The notes under the pieces are model-generated. The model did not search any database and was not told where the DNA came from. It saw nothing but the letters and a program-made list of their open reading frames with translations. A stretch of DNA of 64,000 bases from Trema orientale (taxonomy: Eukaryota > Streptophyta > Magnoliopsida > Rosales > Cannabaceae), in NCBI GenBank assembly GCA_002914845.1, contig JXTC01000444.1:147728-211727 (forward strand). The letters are read 5' to 3'. Within the stretch, counting starts at the first letter, position 1, and every line of letters starts with the position of its first letter. Positions 48,044 through 60,586 of the stretch are shown piece by piece. Position numbers and translations under genes: made by a program.

Positions 48044-49701
48044 TGTTGTAAAAAATTCACAAGTGCACGAAATCGCAAAAAACAAGTAATAAAGTAGTGA
48101 GTATGAGTATCGTCCCACGAAGACTGTTGATTTACCAAGTACCGAAATTTAGCTAACCCTAATTTTATTTGAATTAATCGACTAAAGAAAAATTAAACTA
48201 AATTAAATTAAATCTAAAAAAATAAACTAAAAGCAATAAAAATAAGCGAGAAAAAAAATTAAAAGCGAAAAATAAAACGAGATTTAAATCAATGAAATTA
48301 AACCTAGGGTTTCCAATTTCACCATAACTAATCCACTCTAAAAATTCTCTATCTCATTAGTCTAAAATTATTCCCCTAGTTGATAGTCGAGATTCCCTAA
48401 TTTATTCACTATCCTCTCCCGAGTTCAAGCAAAAATACCCTTAATTACCAATTCACTATATTCCTATATGAATTAAACTAATTAAGAATTCATTAAGATC
48501 TATGGAAACTCATATAACGACTACACAAATCTATTCCTACTTTACATGCAATTTATGGCTTTCAATTCAACGAACTAGACACATAAATCTCCTTCCAGTT
48601 TTATTATGATTAACAAGTTATATATTTAGTGGCCAATTAAATAGAAGCGTTAAAAGTAGAATTGAAAAGTCAACTAGGAAACATAATTCATGGACTAAAT
48701 TGAAAGAAAAATATTAAAGTATCATAGTTAGGCTACGTCGTAGCCCTAGAAAAGAAATCTAGAACATGATTAACCTAAGACAAATAAAAATATTAAGTAT
48801 AAACATCCTAAAGAAAATAAAATTTTAAAGTTGAAAATAAAATTAAACTAGAGAAATCGCGGTTGAAGAGGCTCCACTCCACTGCTCTGTCTCCCACTGA
48901 TTTTCTCTCTCTTGAATACTATATTTCTCTCTCTAGAATGGTATTTTTTTTCCTCTGTCCGGTAGTCCTTTTATAGTTGAAAAAAGAGTGTGTTTGAGTT
49001 ATACATGAATTCTTATGCTCAAATGTGATTAGTGGAATAATGTGGCAATTTCCCAATTTTTCTCTTTTCTTTCTCTTTCCTTATTTCACGTTTCTTATTC
49101 AAAATCTGGTAATAGGCTTATAATCCTATGCGACACAAAAAAGATAGGCTCAGCACGAATTTAGGAGCTGATTGGTTCTTCAATAAGTTGACTTTAAGAC
49201 TATGATGTGGCAGAATTTGGTTGGTGCAAACAAACGGTTGCACGAGTACATGCCGCATAGGATTAGACATGGCTAGACATCCACTAAGGATGCGGGCCCC
49301 ACATGTCTACTGGTCTCCTCATTTGCCTTGTCCTGCATGTGTTACACACGCCAATCCGGGCCCTTGATTTCCTGATCTAACGGCTGAAACGGCGAGTCTA
49401 CTTCAATTCCACACTCGCGCACTGGAACTTCTTTTAATCTGATTTTTTTTTTCATTTGTTTTCTTTATTCTAAATCAGATAAAAACAAATTAAAAAAGAA
49501 ATAGTTAAATCTAAATCAAATTAACCTATCCTAATTAAATTAAATATCTAAATAAAATCGCTAAAACAAAGTAAAATTAAATTAAAACTAAATCTAAGCA
49601 AAATAAAATAAAATAACTAAAATCTAAACTATAATTATTCAAAGACATACATTTTTAATGAATAAAATAACACAATTAACTCTATTTTTATAAAGTTATC
49701 A
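48044..49701 (-). repeat. 5' LTR of the Athila-like element
   Basis: 1658 bp, starting TGTTGTAAAAAATTC and ending AAAGTTATCA on the plus strand, colinear with 43269-44904. It is followed by the decayed target repeat TTTAA and the rest of copia LTR B. Confidence 0.85.
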
Positions 49702-49706
49702 TTTAA

Positions 49707-49984
49707 CATTTGGGACCTAAGTTCCCTTTATATAATAGGTAGAGTTGGTTATTTATCAACTACCTATCAATTACTAGAATTCTCTAGTATGTCGGCTGCC
49801 AATTGTTGACATTAAATAAGTTCGAATAATTCTTAAAGTTTCCAGTCCACATGCAGGCTTTGCTAGCACGTCGGTCCACTTAGCAAGTTATAACACTCCT
49901 GCAACTTCTATATTCTTCATACATAACTCTAGATGATTCTAGAATGTATCTAGAAAATTCTAGAGTAGATGGTGACTTCCAACA
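49707..49984 (-). repeat. Copia LTR B, right part
   Basis: It resumes with CATTTGGGACCTAAG and ends GACTTCCAACA, followed directly by the internal sequence ttctccctcaac, shared with the equivalent position after LTR A. Confidence 0.8.
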
Positions 49985-52900
49985 TTCTCCCTCAACACTG
50001 ACTCATCTATATTCTTCCTTCGATTTATGTTGAGTTGCTCTCTAAGCTTTTGCATTCTTGTAGTATTGAGCACTTTCGTGAACAAGTGTGCTTCTTGATC
50101 TTCCATACTAACATGATGCCTCTCAAGTTTTCCTTCTACTATCGTTGTGTTAGCGTACTTTGGATTTGGCCCATGTATTCTCGTTGACCTTCGAAGTTGT
50201 GACTTTGGATTCACCTCTTCTTCTTGACTTGATTCAACCTATTATTCTTGTCTTGGTCTAATATCTTCCGACGGCCTTTGATCTACACCTGTCTGTTAGG
50301 GACTCCGTATTTCTTTGCACTCAACCATTTTCATTACTCAGTTCTTCTTCAGCTGCTTCGGAACTTAATTGAATCTCAACAACTGACTCCCCCTATCTTT
50401 TGTTGCATCTGGTCTTTTATTTCTTTAGAATCTGATGTCTCGTTCTTCCGTGCCTTGTCCACATGGGTAGATTCTACTGACATCTCATAAACTGACTCTA
50501 GTTGTCATTCGTCTATTATTGGTTTACTAGAAATCTCAAGGTCTTGATACACCATAACATCATGAGGTCCAAATAAGATATAGTGACCTGACACCGTTAG
50601 TTTCGCCACTGACAGCAAATTCTTCTTCATTCCAGGCACGTGATAAACATCTTGAAGTGGTACTTCGTTTGAGTTATATTGGGGAACGATTACTGCCTTG
50701 CCTATATTGGTCATCAATAATCTTGACTTATAAGCCGTGAACTCCACTTAACTTTTCTTTGTACTCGGTCATGTTGTTTGAGCATCCTGAGTCGACTATT
50801 CAATCATTATCACAGTCAATTTCATCAAGAACCGTAGCTATGAATGTTATTTCTTTTTCTTCAACAGCAAAATAAGCTTTGACATTCCACTCATCGTCGC
50901 TCTTTCGTTCGTTTCTTGATGTAGCTGCATTGCTCTCTCCTATTTTCATCTTAGACCAACAATTTTTGGCGACATGGCTTCCATAAAAATGGAGTTATTT
51001 AGTACTAATTTGCCTTAAGCTTTGCTATGGTCTTATTTAAATTAAATTGTTTCAATTATTTTTCTTGTTGTTTTGATGTTTTGTTTGTTTATGTTGATAG
51101 AAGAACGAAACAAAGGTGTTTGATACAAAATGAGGTGAATTTATACTTCAAAAATGGGTTATTCAAACCATTATGTTGAAGTTGAATCCGATACAGTCGT
51201 AACGCAATAAAAATAAGGCAAATCGGAGCTCAAATGAAGAAATAACACATCCGGGAAGCCGTGGTACCAAAGCAGCAGAAAAGTGGTGCTGCAGCACCAA
51301 CTCTCAGGAAGTTTTGGCACCAATACACCAAAAATAATACCGCAGCGCCATCCCCTACGTCCTAGGTGAATAATTGACGGCCAAGATCAACTTTTTGACG
51401 ATCCAAGTATTCAGATTTGACCTGCCTTAAGTTTGCAGGAACCAGCTCTTTAAAACTCTATCTTTGTGATTGTAAGAGGCATGTTAGGATAGAGAGAAAG
51501 AAAGAGTGGCAGCCATGGAAGGAGAGGAAGAAAAAGATGAAGACATGATCTAACGAATTCTATTTCTTGATTTTCTCTACAACATCAACACCATAGTTTG
51601 TTCTTAGCTTATTCTCTTCATTTTCTTATGAGTTTTTCATTGTCTTTTTCATATTTAGAGAGTGATATTGTTGAGAGCAAATCTTTGAAGGATGATTCAA
51701 GAGAGGAAAATCCAAGTTTGAAGGAGGAGATTGACAACCTCCATAAACACCTTCAAGCTCTTCAAAGAGGGAGAATTCTAAAACTCTTTTCTCTTTTATA
51801 TTTTGCATTTCTTGAATTCATTGTATTAAATATGTTATTGTTCTCAATTTATGCCACAAGAATTTGTCTAGTTTTACTATGTGAATCAACCCAGTATCTT
51901 ATTTTTGTTTATTTCTCTCTTCTTTCATTAATCAAATCTATAGTTGAGTTATTTGTTTTACTTTATGATTATTTCTTTTTATTTAATTGATCACTAAATA
52001 GATTGTTGAGTGAAATTTCGATGAACTTGGAAAAGGGATTAGAAATTTAGACTTAGGTAAAACAACATAAGATTACCTAGTTTGGAGTAAGTTTGCATAG
52101 GATAAGAATATACCTATATGACTTGTACAACCTCTTTGAGAATTACTAAACTTAATAAATCTAGTCAATTTATGTTAGAAGTAACATATTAGCTTGTCTA
52201 AGTATTTTCACTTATATCTTAGAACGGAGTTTATGAATGCATTCTAATTCTCGGTTGATAACTCTAGTTAATCAATTAATAGGGAAATTAGGAGATTGTG
52301 TGTTTAAAGGATGGTTGGGGAATTAATAAACCTATACATTTTTCTTATTGCTTGCTTTTACTTATTTTGCGTGATAGTTTAGTTTTTTTTATTTTATTTC
52401 ATTAATATCAAATTACATTTGTATGGATAAAGTTAGGATTGACCAATTTTAATACTTGCTTAGACTTAATAATCAATCCATGTGGGTTCCATACTCTTAA
52501 CTCCTAAATCTATATTATTTATGACCGCGTGTATTTTACGGGAGTGTGTAAATTTATAGTTACACATTCTAACTAACAGTGGCCCTTCTTCCCATAATTA
52601 TAGCATTTTCCTTCAAATCTTCGATTTTGCTTGGATTTGCCACTTTTGTTATCATTCTTTTGAGCTCCCCCTGGCTGCGAACCTTCTTCTCTGTCGCCAC
52701 CTCGTCTTGAGCCTCTACTGGCATTTTTTCTGTGACGATCTTTCTTGTAATTGCTAAAGAGTGCTTCTTCTTCATCCTTTAGTGAGGCCCCAGGTGTTTG
52801 CTTAGCCATAACTTCTTGGTCGTCTAGCAAATTTTCTAATTCAACAAGAGAAGATTGTTTTGACCAACTTTGTACTGCAATAATAAAGCTTCTATACTCG

Positions 52901-53530
52901 GGCCTTGATCCATGAATAATTATTTTACGAGTTCTAGATTTCGACATGCCAGTAGCAGAATCCAATGTAGAGATTTCACGACAAAGAGATTTTATCTTGG
53001 CAAAATATGGAGCGATGGTCACATTCCGTTGCATGATAGAAAGATGTTCATTCTCGAGAAGTTGCAACCTCGTATCGTTCTTCTTCGAGAAAAGTGCTGT
53101 GAACATGTCTCATGCGTCATTCAATGTCTTTGCTTCCCTAATATGCTCCAACATCTCTTCCTCGATCATGGTCCTTATCATGAACATTGCCTTGTCAACT
53201 CTAATCTTTTTATTTTTTTATAGCCTCGGCATCACCTGGCTATGTTGCCTCACTACCACTAACGATCTCCCACAAGTCTTCGCCTTGGAGATAAGACTCC
53301 ATATATATCGACCGCGTGTTATAATTCTGATTGTTCTACTTCTTAATTCTACTGATCACTTGAAGATCACCCATCGTGGCTCAGCTAAAATTTAACAATG
53401 TCAAGCAAACTTGATTTTGAAAACAACCTCCGCAATATTAAACCGTACACGAATACTTGAAGCTTTTCAACAAATAGTTCTTCAAATGAACCACTTAGTA
53501 GCTCAAATTAGGTCTGTAATCGACCTGCTT
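49985..53530 (-). pseudogene. Copia gag-pro and pol-tail remnant, right internal region
   Basis: It parallels the left internal region. Gag at 52573-53106 is the longest frame (177 codons), with LLDDQEVMAKQTPG and a knuckle start KCYNYGKKGH in which the second Cys is Tyr. The inserted 1.6-kb sequence (50979-52578) then interrupts it. Protease sequence follows, with [13 protein letters not shown] in 50505-50747. The pol tail is at 49960-50214, where RRSTRIHGPNPKYAN (normally mid-pol) sits directly against a FTKVLNT...REQLNI tail (normally the end of RNase H). That join marks an internal deletion. The tail runs into LTR B. Confidence 0.7.
50979..52578. mobile_element. LTR-like insertion (probable solo LTR) in copia knuckle
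   Basis: The sequence interrupts the copia gag knuckle. The left internal region shows the uninterrupted order (CCACGTGGCCCTTC), whereas here 1.6 kb separates ACATGGC from GTGGCCC. The flanks ATGGC (50974-50978) and GTGGC (52579-52583) would be a 5-bp target duplication with one CpG transition. The last 200 bp (CAATCCATGTGGGTTCC, GACCGCGTGTATTTTACGGG) resemble the end of gypsy/Athila-type LTRs. The first bases, TTCCAT, do not give the expected TG, so the class is uncertain. A 130-codon frame at 51598-51990 is not recognised. Confidence 0.5.
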
Positions 53531-53538
53531 TGATACCA
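53531..53538 (-). other. Copia primer-binding site, right internal region
   Basis: Minus-strand TGGTATCA, the core of the initiator tRNA-Met primer site, lies 2 nt from LTR C, the 5' LTR of the whole array. Confidence 0.65.
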
Positions 53539-53540
53539 CT

Positions 53541-54141
53541 CATTACACGCAGTACCTATTTGTTAGGCACATTAATATGTAATAAAAATAACGTAATTAC
53601 TTTTTTTTATAATAAAGAGTTATTACAATAATAGTCAAAACTCGGATATACTTTTAACAAAGACACAATAACTTAATTAACACCACTATTTTGGACACTA
53701 TTATATAATCCCTACAATGCATCTAATCCCACTCATTATCACCCATATAATTCACTCAAAATTATATATATAAATATATATAACTCACTCACTTTTCTTT
53801 CACGGCACACACTTTCACTTATTTCTCTTCTTTCTTTTTCTTTTCTATGCCATGTTCAATATCTGGGACCCAAGTTCTCTGTATATCATAGGTAGGGTTG
53901 GTTATTTATCAACTACCTATCAATTATTAAAATTTTCTAGTATGTTGGCTCCCAATTATTGAACTTAAACAAGTTCAAATAATTCTTGAAGTTTCCAGTA
54001 CAACTGCCGGCTTTACTAGCATGCATGTCGGTCAACTTAGCAAATTGTAACACTCGTGCAACTTGTATAATCTTCATACATAACTCTGGATAATTCTTGA
54101 ATGTATCTAGAAAATGCTAGAGTCAGTGCTGACTTCCAACA
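53541..54141 (-). repeat. Copia LTR C (right, 5')
   Basis: About 600 bp, starting CATTACACGCAG (TG decayed to CA) and ending GACTTCCAACA. It contains the uninterrupted version of the site where Athila entered LTR B. Flanked on the right by AATAATAAGCC. Confidence 0.8.
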
Positions 54142-55689
54142 AATAATAAGCCTAATATTTAAACTAGCTTTAGCTAGATGAATAAGTTAGACTTAATTAC
54201 TATGATGTCAAAACAAGTCAATCGTCAATTTTAAATTTGAATCCGACTATATAAAGAGAATAAGTAGGTACTTCGAGTCCCAACCAATAATATTTATAAT
54301 TTCATGTGTTATGCATTAATCACTCTCAATCTATCACATGAAGTTGAGATTTGAATAATTAATATATATATATATATATGTTCAAACTTTAATTTTGAGA
54401 CTGGTTAATGTTTTCAACGGAGGTAAGATAGAGGATCTACCCAAATGTGAAATAACGTTAAAAACTTAAATTTATAATCAAGTAATAGTCCTAATATAAA
54501 TGCAACTTCCAGCAATTACGTACGTCATATATACTAGCATGTATTTTGTGTGTGAGTGTGCGTGTGTGAAAGGGTCTTTTTTTTAAAAAAAAAAAAACAA
54601 AAAAGAAGAAAAGAAAAGAAAACTAGAGTTGTGTAAATTCGCACTAAACATGGTTCTCGATTCGAAACTAGAAGAATACACTTGCTGGCGTCTGTGTAGC
54701 GAATGGATAACCAAATTGAAATCCCATCAATATGTCTTTCTTTTCCCACTTTGAAGACCTCTAATTGGACATCTTTGTCCTACAACAACAAATAGGGTTC
54801 CCGCCCACCGCACAAGCAGCACATAATAAATACACTCACAACCAAAAAAGGCCCCCAGAGTGTGCCTTCCATGGTGGTCGGTCATGAGACAATACTACAT
54901 TACCAAATATAGCTTTCTATACAGCTTTCTATAGATATACAATATATATATATACACATATCACGTGGAATTTTGTATGGTAGTTAGGTGACAAAATTTG
55001 ACGTATGTATTATTTAATTAGTGAATGCTTCTGAACTAGCGAATTTTGAAACGGTACTACACCATATGCATATATGTAGGTATTTCGTGTCATATGCATA
55101 TATGTGTGTAGAAGATGTCCCAGCAAGGATGATCACCATTTCCCAACCATAAAATTCAAATTTTGATATATCTTAAGTTTTTATTATTTTATGTTTGTTT
55201 TAATTTGATGATATCAACTGAAATTTAAAAACGCATAATACTAGTCATTACTAAGTACGTCTTAGCGAAAGACTCACTACGTGTTTTTTTATTCATATAT
55301 AGATAGTGACATGTCACAACGTACTTATGACTAAATAATGTCCAAGTACGTATTTCCACAAACTGGTCGCATAGGCTAGCTAATTAACTACTATACTGCC
55401 CATGTTTTATCTGTGTATCTTAATTTGATGTATGGCCAAAACTGAAGCCGATATAATTTATACGCAATATCTGTTCAAAATCAAAGTGAGGCAGAGCACG
55501 TTGATGTAACAATATTCACGTTATAACATTGAGTTATATATAATAATAATACATGAATGATGTTGACTTTCTGAATCAGAAATTCGAATATATCCCTATA
55601 TATTTCTCTAGGATGACGAAAGTATATATATATATATATATAAAAATATATATAGGATAATGCTTGAGGTACTAATTTTTTCACCAAAT
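54142..55689. other. Intergenic, no gene seen
   Basis: AT-rich sequence with (AT)n and (GT)n microsatellites (near 54360 and 54540-54560). No open frame with domain support. Confidence 0.5.
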
Positions 55690-55734
55690 TTTTAATACTA
55701 ACACATGTGGTATGTGATTTGTAACCACTCAATT

Positions 55735-56210
55735 AGTGGTAATATTTACTCTATTTGTAGTAAGTTTTAACACACCAACTAGTTAGTAACAACTTACATG
55801 CTACATGTACTGGTACACAAAATTTGGTACAAAAACTGGGATATGTAGTGTTATCTAAAGATTCGAGAAGCTTCTAGAGCATCTAGCTAGCTAGCCAACA
55901 ACTTTCTGCACTTAAATTCATCAGAAATATTCACATCTTCCTGAAATGTTTAATCTATTTGTAGTAAGTTTTAACACACTAACTAGTTAGTGACAATTTA
56001 CATACCACATGTGTTGGTACAAAAATTGAGATATGTAATGTTATCCATATATATATATATATATACACAGCTACAGAAAAGTGATTCCATCAGAAAATCA
56101 ATATCTTTGATTATATAAAAAGATTCGAGAAGCTTCTAGAGCATCTAGCTAGCTAGCAAACAGCTTTCTGCACTTAAATTCATCAGAAATATTCACAGCT
56201 TCCTGAAAAG
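55735..56210 (+). repeat. Direct duplication, units of about 210 to 260 bp
   Basis: The phrase CTATTTGTAGTAAGTTTTAA occurs at about 55752 and 55957. Each copy is followed by an AACTAGTTAGT block, then AAGATTCGAGAAGCTTCTAG with CATCTAGCTAGCTAG, then TCATCAGAAATATTCACA. The second unit is longer because of an AT microsatellite and extra bases. The copies are strongly similar, so the duplication is fairly recent. Confidence 0.75.
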
Positions 56211-56449
56211 TTCAGGTAGCATTTCAAAGACTTGAAATTAAGTTAGACTTAAAACATTAATATAAAAATTTATATGTAAAACTTAAAAATTATAAACTTG
56301 AAAAGCGACAAATGGGGACATATTTGAAATGTAAAATTTTGAGTGGAGGTATAACTTAAATTTTTTAAAAATTCATAGGCAAAACTAAAACGACTAAAAA
56401 ATTGAGAGGAGGCAATGGCACCAACATGCCTCCTTCGCCCCAGTCAGTA

Positions 56450-59215
56450 TCTATTCTATATATAAATAGGCGTGGAAGTGAATAATGTTTTTTTGCCACA
56501 TTTTTTTTTTGCCGACTTTCTGCCAGTAAAAGATCTAGGCAATAGATGAGATTTACAGGTCCTAAAGAAAGATAAAAAAATCTCTCCTCATCTTTCTTTC
56601 GCTTAAGTCTTTAGGTCTCTGTTTAGGGTTTTTTATCTCACTTTCATTGCTTATTTTAAATTCTTATACCATTATTTTTAGGTTTTTATCTCAGTGTGTT
56701 TGCGTATATTATCTACAATTTTAATCGAAATACAAGAAGTATGAAAAACGATTGAAGGCTGAAAGTAAAACTGACTGACTATATTTACAAAGTCTGAATT
56801 GACAATTGAGCTTCTTTTCTCTTTGCCGAGACTTAAGTGACTCTCAATCTCTCATTGGGTGATGTTTTTCTTACATTTTCTTTTTTTAGTGTTTATGCAT
56901 ATTGTTTTCCTCTTATTTTTTTAATTGTTATTGAGGTTGTGCATTTGGGCTAGTAAACTCTCATTTTTCTAAATATGATTTGTTTATTAGTTGAATTAAA
57001 TAGTTATAGCCCGAATTTACATTACTTAAATTAATATTTTATATAATTTTTTTTGGTTTCGATGTTTCATTTTATATAGGTTTTTCAAATTATTTTTGGC
57101 CCTGATCTTATATGATTCTATCAATAGATATTATGTAAAAAAAATTCAGATTCGAAGAATTATTTCAGTATATTCAAAGGGGCCATTTGATTAATAGGTT
57201 TTTTTGTGAGCTTATTTTCAATTTGTTTCTTCCATTTTAGATTGAGATGATATACCATTTCCAATTTTATCTGTATTTCTGTAAATTCTAGTGGGAGAAT
57301 GTAATAAAAGTCAATTGATTTCTTTAACCTTTTTCTATTCTATACAGATACTTTATTCTCTTGCTTCCACTGATTATGTATACTTTATTAGAGGACTGTT
57401 AATTTCAAGAGTTAAACATTGCCCAAAATAGGACTTAAAGATTAAGAAATTGATTAGTATTTTGGTTTTAGGACTTTATGTTTGGTAGGCATAATAGAGG
57501 TTCTAATTTCTATGCTTGGGAACTTTGTTCAGAGGGTTAGTGTCCCTGACCAAGTGTTAGAGTTCATTACCATTCTCGAATTAATAAAGTTTCAATATTG
57601 GTATTTTGTAAAATACAAAGACACAACATACTGATTATTAATGTCTTGTTTAATATGCCTATGGGGTCTGGAACTTATGATCATTTCTTAGAATAAATTT
57701 CCATAATCTAATTCTCTCTAATATATAAACTTTTGATTTATATTATATATATATACACATTTGTAGTTATTGCTAATTTAGATTTTTCATTTGAAAATTT
57801 TCATTCACTCGACTAGTAAGCTTTTTTATATATATCTTTTCCCTTTTAATAAAAATAAAATTTAAGCACACATCAGTTACTATTCTTAAAAGTTTTATTT
57901 TACTTTTTTTTACAGGTAACTACACCTATATAAAAAAAGTTTAATATTTCTCATCGTGTGGATCTATTCCATATTGATTAGTTTTGTAGTTGTTTTATGA
58001 GTTGTTTGTTTTCTCTTTGTTTATTTTTGAATCTATGTACTTGGTTGTTCTAAATTGATAAATTTGAGAAATAAATTATTATTTCTCTCGGTATGTCAGA
58101 TGTACCTATTGCACAAAAAAGATATTCTCATTTTATGTTTAATGCGTATCATCATTTATTTTTATTTGGTATCATCATTTATTATTTTTCTTTTTTGGGT
58201 ATTCTAACCAAACAAATTCTAAAAGAAGGAGGTTTTCATTTTAGCGTTTTATAACTTCAATATTGATATGTATATATAGATATTTATGTGAGGCTCCACT
58301 CGATGTCTATATATAGGGATCACTAGATTATCAATTTTATTTATCAAAGTCTTTGATAGAAATTTGACAGTAAGAGCATAGCCTACAAAGTCGAAATTAG
58401 TTGGTTGTTATTCGATGTCTATATATTATTCTTCTATGTAAATGTACTCCAGATAATTTTTTCTCATATTCATACAGTTTCTTTGTAATGATAGTTTCTT
58501 TCCATCATCGAAGCAAGGGTTATGCATTTATTTTTTATAGTTTGAGCAAAAATGTGCTATACTTCATTTAGTTCTCATTTTATTAAATATAGCTTTAATT
58601 TGTTTGTTAGCTTTTTCCTGAAAAATCTTTTAATGGGTTTTAAAGTAGACTTGTATATATTATCCCCTCACAAATAAGAATATGAATAATAATATTGTCA
58701 TATTGGTGGTCTGGAGGCATAGTGATAATTGGTAATGAAATATTTAATTAGCAATGATTTATATACATTTTTTCAATTGATAAGTTGGGACTTTATGCAT
58801 ATCTTGATCATGTACTCCCATATAATTTTTATGGCTTTTTCCTAGATCATATTCTAATATGTAGAGCTTGTCAATTATCGTCGATTGAAAATATGAAGTA
58901 TCAAACCATATTTTTTAAAAAAAATTATTCTTTCAATTATATTCCATGATCTATACCTGAAAAAAATACTTTATTTTGAGAGACAACGATAATATGAGTT
59001 CTAAATTACTTTATTTTTGTTTATTCATGTTTTTCGACTAAAAAAACTTGTCCATCTATAAATTCAAATAAAAACAATAATATCCGCAAAGTAATAACAA
59101 GATTCTAAAGATGATTCCACTCTAAAAAAACAAAAACAAAAACAAATTCTATAGATGATTCATGATAACACATCATTTTTTATGGCCACACGTGCTGTAG
59201 CACGTCCCAAACTAG
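56450..59215 (+). mobile_element. Non-autonomous Helitron, about 2.8 kb
   Basis: The 5' end TCTATTCTATATATAAATAG is a near-consensus plant Helitron start. The 3' end has a perfect 7-bp stem hairpin (ACGTGCT/AGCACGT, 59190-59205), six bases, then CTAG at 59212-59215. The host bases are A (56449) and T (59216), the expected A/T insertion site without duplication. No Rep or helicase frame is present; the interior is AT-rich with no open frame of note. Helitrons move by rolling-circle transposition using proteins supplied in trans. Confidence 0.75.
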
Positions 59216-59786
59216 TATATGTATAATCAGCGATGTGGAGCTTGAAAGTCGAAATTGTGTGTTGTTTACATGTTATATTCACATATAATAACAATAAAAT
59301 GTTTGGAGGAGGACAGGTGGCAGCTACCCAGATGATCGAATCAACCAAACTATTTCCCAGCTGGATTTGAGCGGTATAAATTGAAAATATTGGACAAACA
59401 CATTACGCATGTATATATTGCATCACTTGATGATGATGATGATGACTATTAATTATATGCTAACAAGAAGAATGAGTTGTGAGTCAACTAGTGATCTCAG
59501 ACAATTATACGCACTACATAAACTAATTGATATCCACTTTTCGGTCGTCAATTAATGTAATAATATAGATTTATAATTGAAGATCATCATTTAAAAAGGA
59601 GTTGGACTGTAATATTGGAGTGTGAAACCTGTAAAAGCCACGTAGATATTAATGATTTACAAAGGTACCCGACTAAGATTTGTTCTAAAATTTAAAAATA
59701 GAACAAAAGATAATTTGGCTATATATATACATGCATTTTTAACAGGATCTTGATGGAACTTGGAAGTAGTTCAATTTATATACACT

Positions 59787-59815
59787 AGTTCTTGGGTACG
59801 TGCCTACCCGTTGTT
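59787..59815 (-). mobile_element. Possible second Helitron 3' end
   Basis: On the minus strand, GGGTAGGCACGTACCC makes a 5-bp stem, followed by AAGAA and CTAG with T as next base. No matching 5' end was found to the right within the window, so it is a solitary end or chance. Confidence 0.3.
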
Positions 59816-59828
59816 AATTATTTTGATT

Positions 59829-60022
59829 TGGTAAATTTTTTTTTTCTTGAAAACAATATTTTAGAGCTTTTATTTATTGAAACACAAAGTTTTGCAGTTG
59901 TTGATATGTATATATTTCATGATAGTAAATTTTTTTTTTCTTGAAAACAATATTTTAGAGCTTTTATTTTATATTGAAACACAAAGTTTTGTAGTTGTTG
60001 ATATGTATTTCATGATATGATG
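59829..60022 (+). repeat. Tandem duplication, about 98-bp units
   Basis: GTAAATTTTTTTTTTCTTG and the following AAACAATATTTTAGAGC text occur at about 59829 and 59926. The copies differ mainly by a few inserted bases. Confidence 0.75.
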
Positions 60023-60179
60023 TAAACTGAATTTTTTTTTCAGTCTAAAAGGATACACATGGAGAAAATACTAAGTTTAAAGTGATTTCTTATTAATTTA
60101 AAACAAACTTAATGTATGGTAATTTAATAAGTAGTTCAAGGCAAACTAAAATTTGCATAAAAATAAGCCTTTTAAAAAT

Positions 60180-60448
60180 GAATCCCAGCAGCTCTAAAGA
60201 GAAAAGAATATGGATAGAACTTGTTGGGCCCCATTTTCCTTTTTCAGAACTATATTAATATAATTACTTTTTTAGGACCAAAAGTTAGGAGCAAGGAGAG
60301 AGAAAAAAAACTGGGTTCCAAAATTGCCCTTAGCCAAAAGTAAAAATAATAGGTGGAAGCATTTAACGTGATTTCTATCAGTTTTCAATCAGCCACCTTT
60401 TGCCCTCTTTTTCTTTTTCATTCTCGTTGTCTCTCTTTCTCTCACTTC

Positions 60449-60479
<31 letters not shown>

Positions 60480-60586
60480 CCTAGTTTTCTCTCTCCAAAG
60501 ATCAGAGCTTGCCTTCCATTTGTAATGGAACACGAAAGCTCCAAACTTTGGACCCCATCAAGCTTGACGTCTTCTTCGTTTCATTT

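Larger units (their letters stand above)
43269..49701 (-). mobile_element. Athila-like Ty3/gypsy element, internally deleted
   Basis: A 6.43-kb element has LTRs at 43269-44904 and 48044-49701 and a 5-bp target duplication TTCAA (43264-43268) / TTTAA (49702-49706), one transition apart. On the minus strand: 5' LTR, tRNA-Asp-type primer site, truncated gag, pol-leader segment, post-pol sequence, purine tract (TTTGGGGCTG), 3' LTR. Reverse transcriptase and integrase are absent. LTRs of about 1.65 kb and gag type point to Athila. It landed in copia LTR B, so it is younger than the copia array. Confidence 0.85.
40404..54141 (-). mobile_element. Ty1/copia tandem array: LTR-int-LTR-int-LTR, with nested insertions
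   Basis: Three copies of one LTR (40404-40981; 42953-43268 plus 49707-49984; 53541-54141) alternate with two internal regions (40982-42952 and 49985-53540), all in the same minus orientation. Both internal regions begin with an initiator-methionine primer site and carry gag, a zinc knuckle, the start of protease and a tail of pol. This is a dimer sharing its middle LTR, as arises by unequal or ectopic LTR recombination. An Athila-like element splits the middle LTR, and a 1.6-kb LTR-like piece splits the right internal region. The outer flanks both contain AATAA (40398-40402, 54142-54146), a possible but imperfectly placed target duplication. Confidence 0.75.

Noticed and set aside
51598..51990. 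130-codon frame in the inserted 1.6-kb sequence
   Set aside because: It is partly hydrophobic and low-complexity with no domain; kept only as a note under the insertion.
52946..53395. 149-codon plus-strand frame
   Set aside because: It is antisense to the copia gag and overlaps its 5' part; no independent domain.
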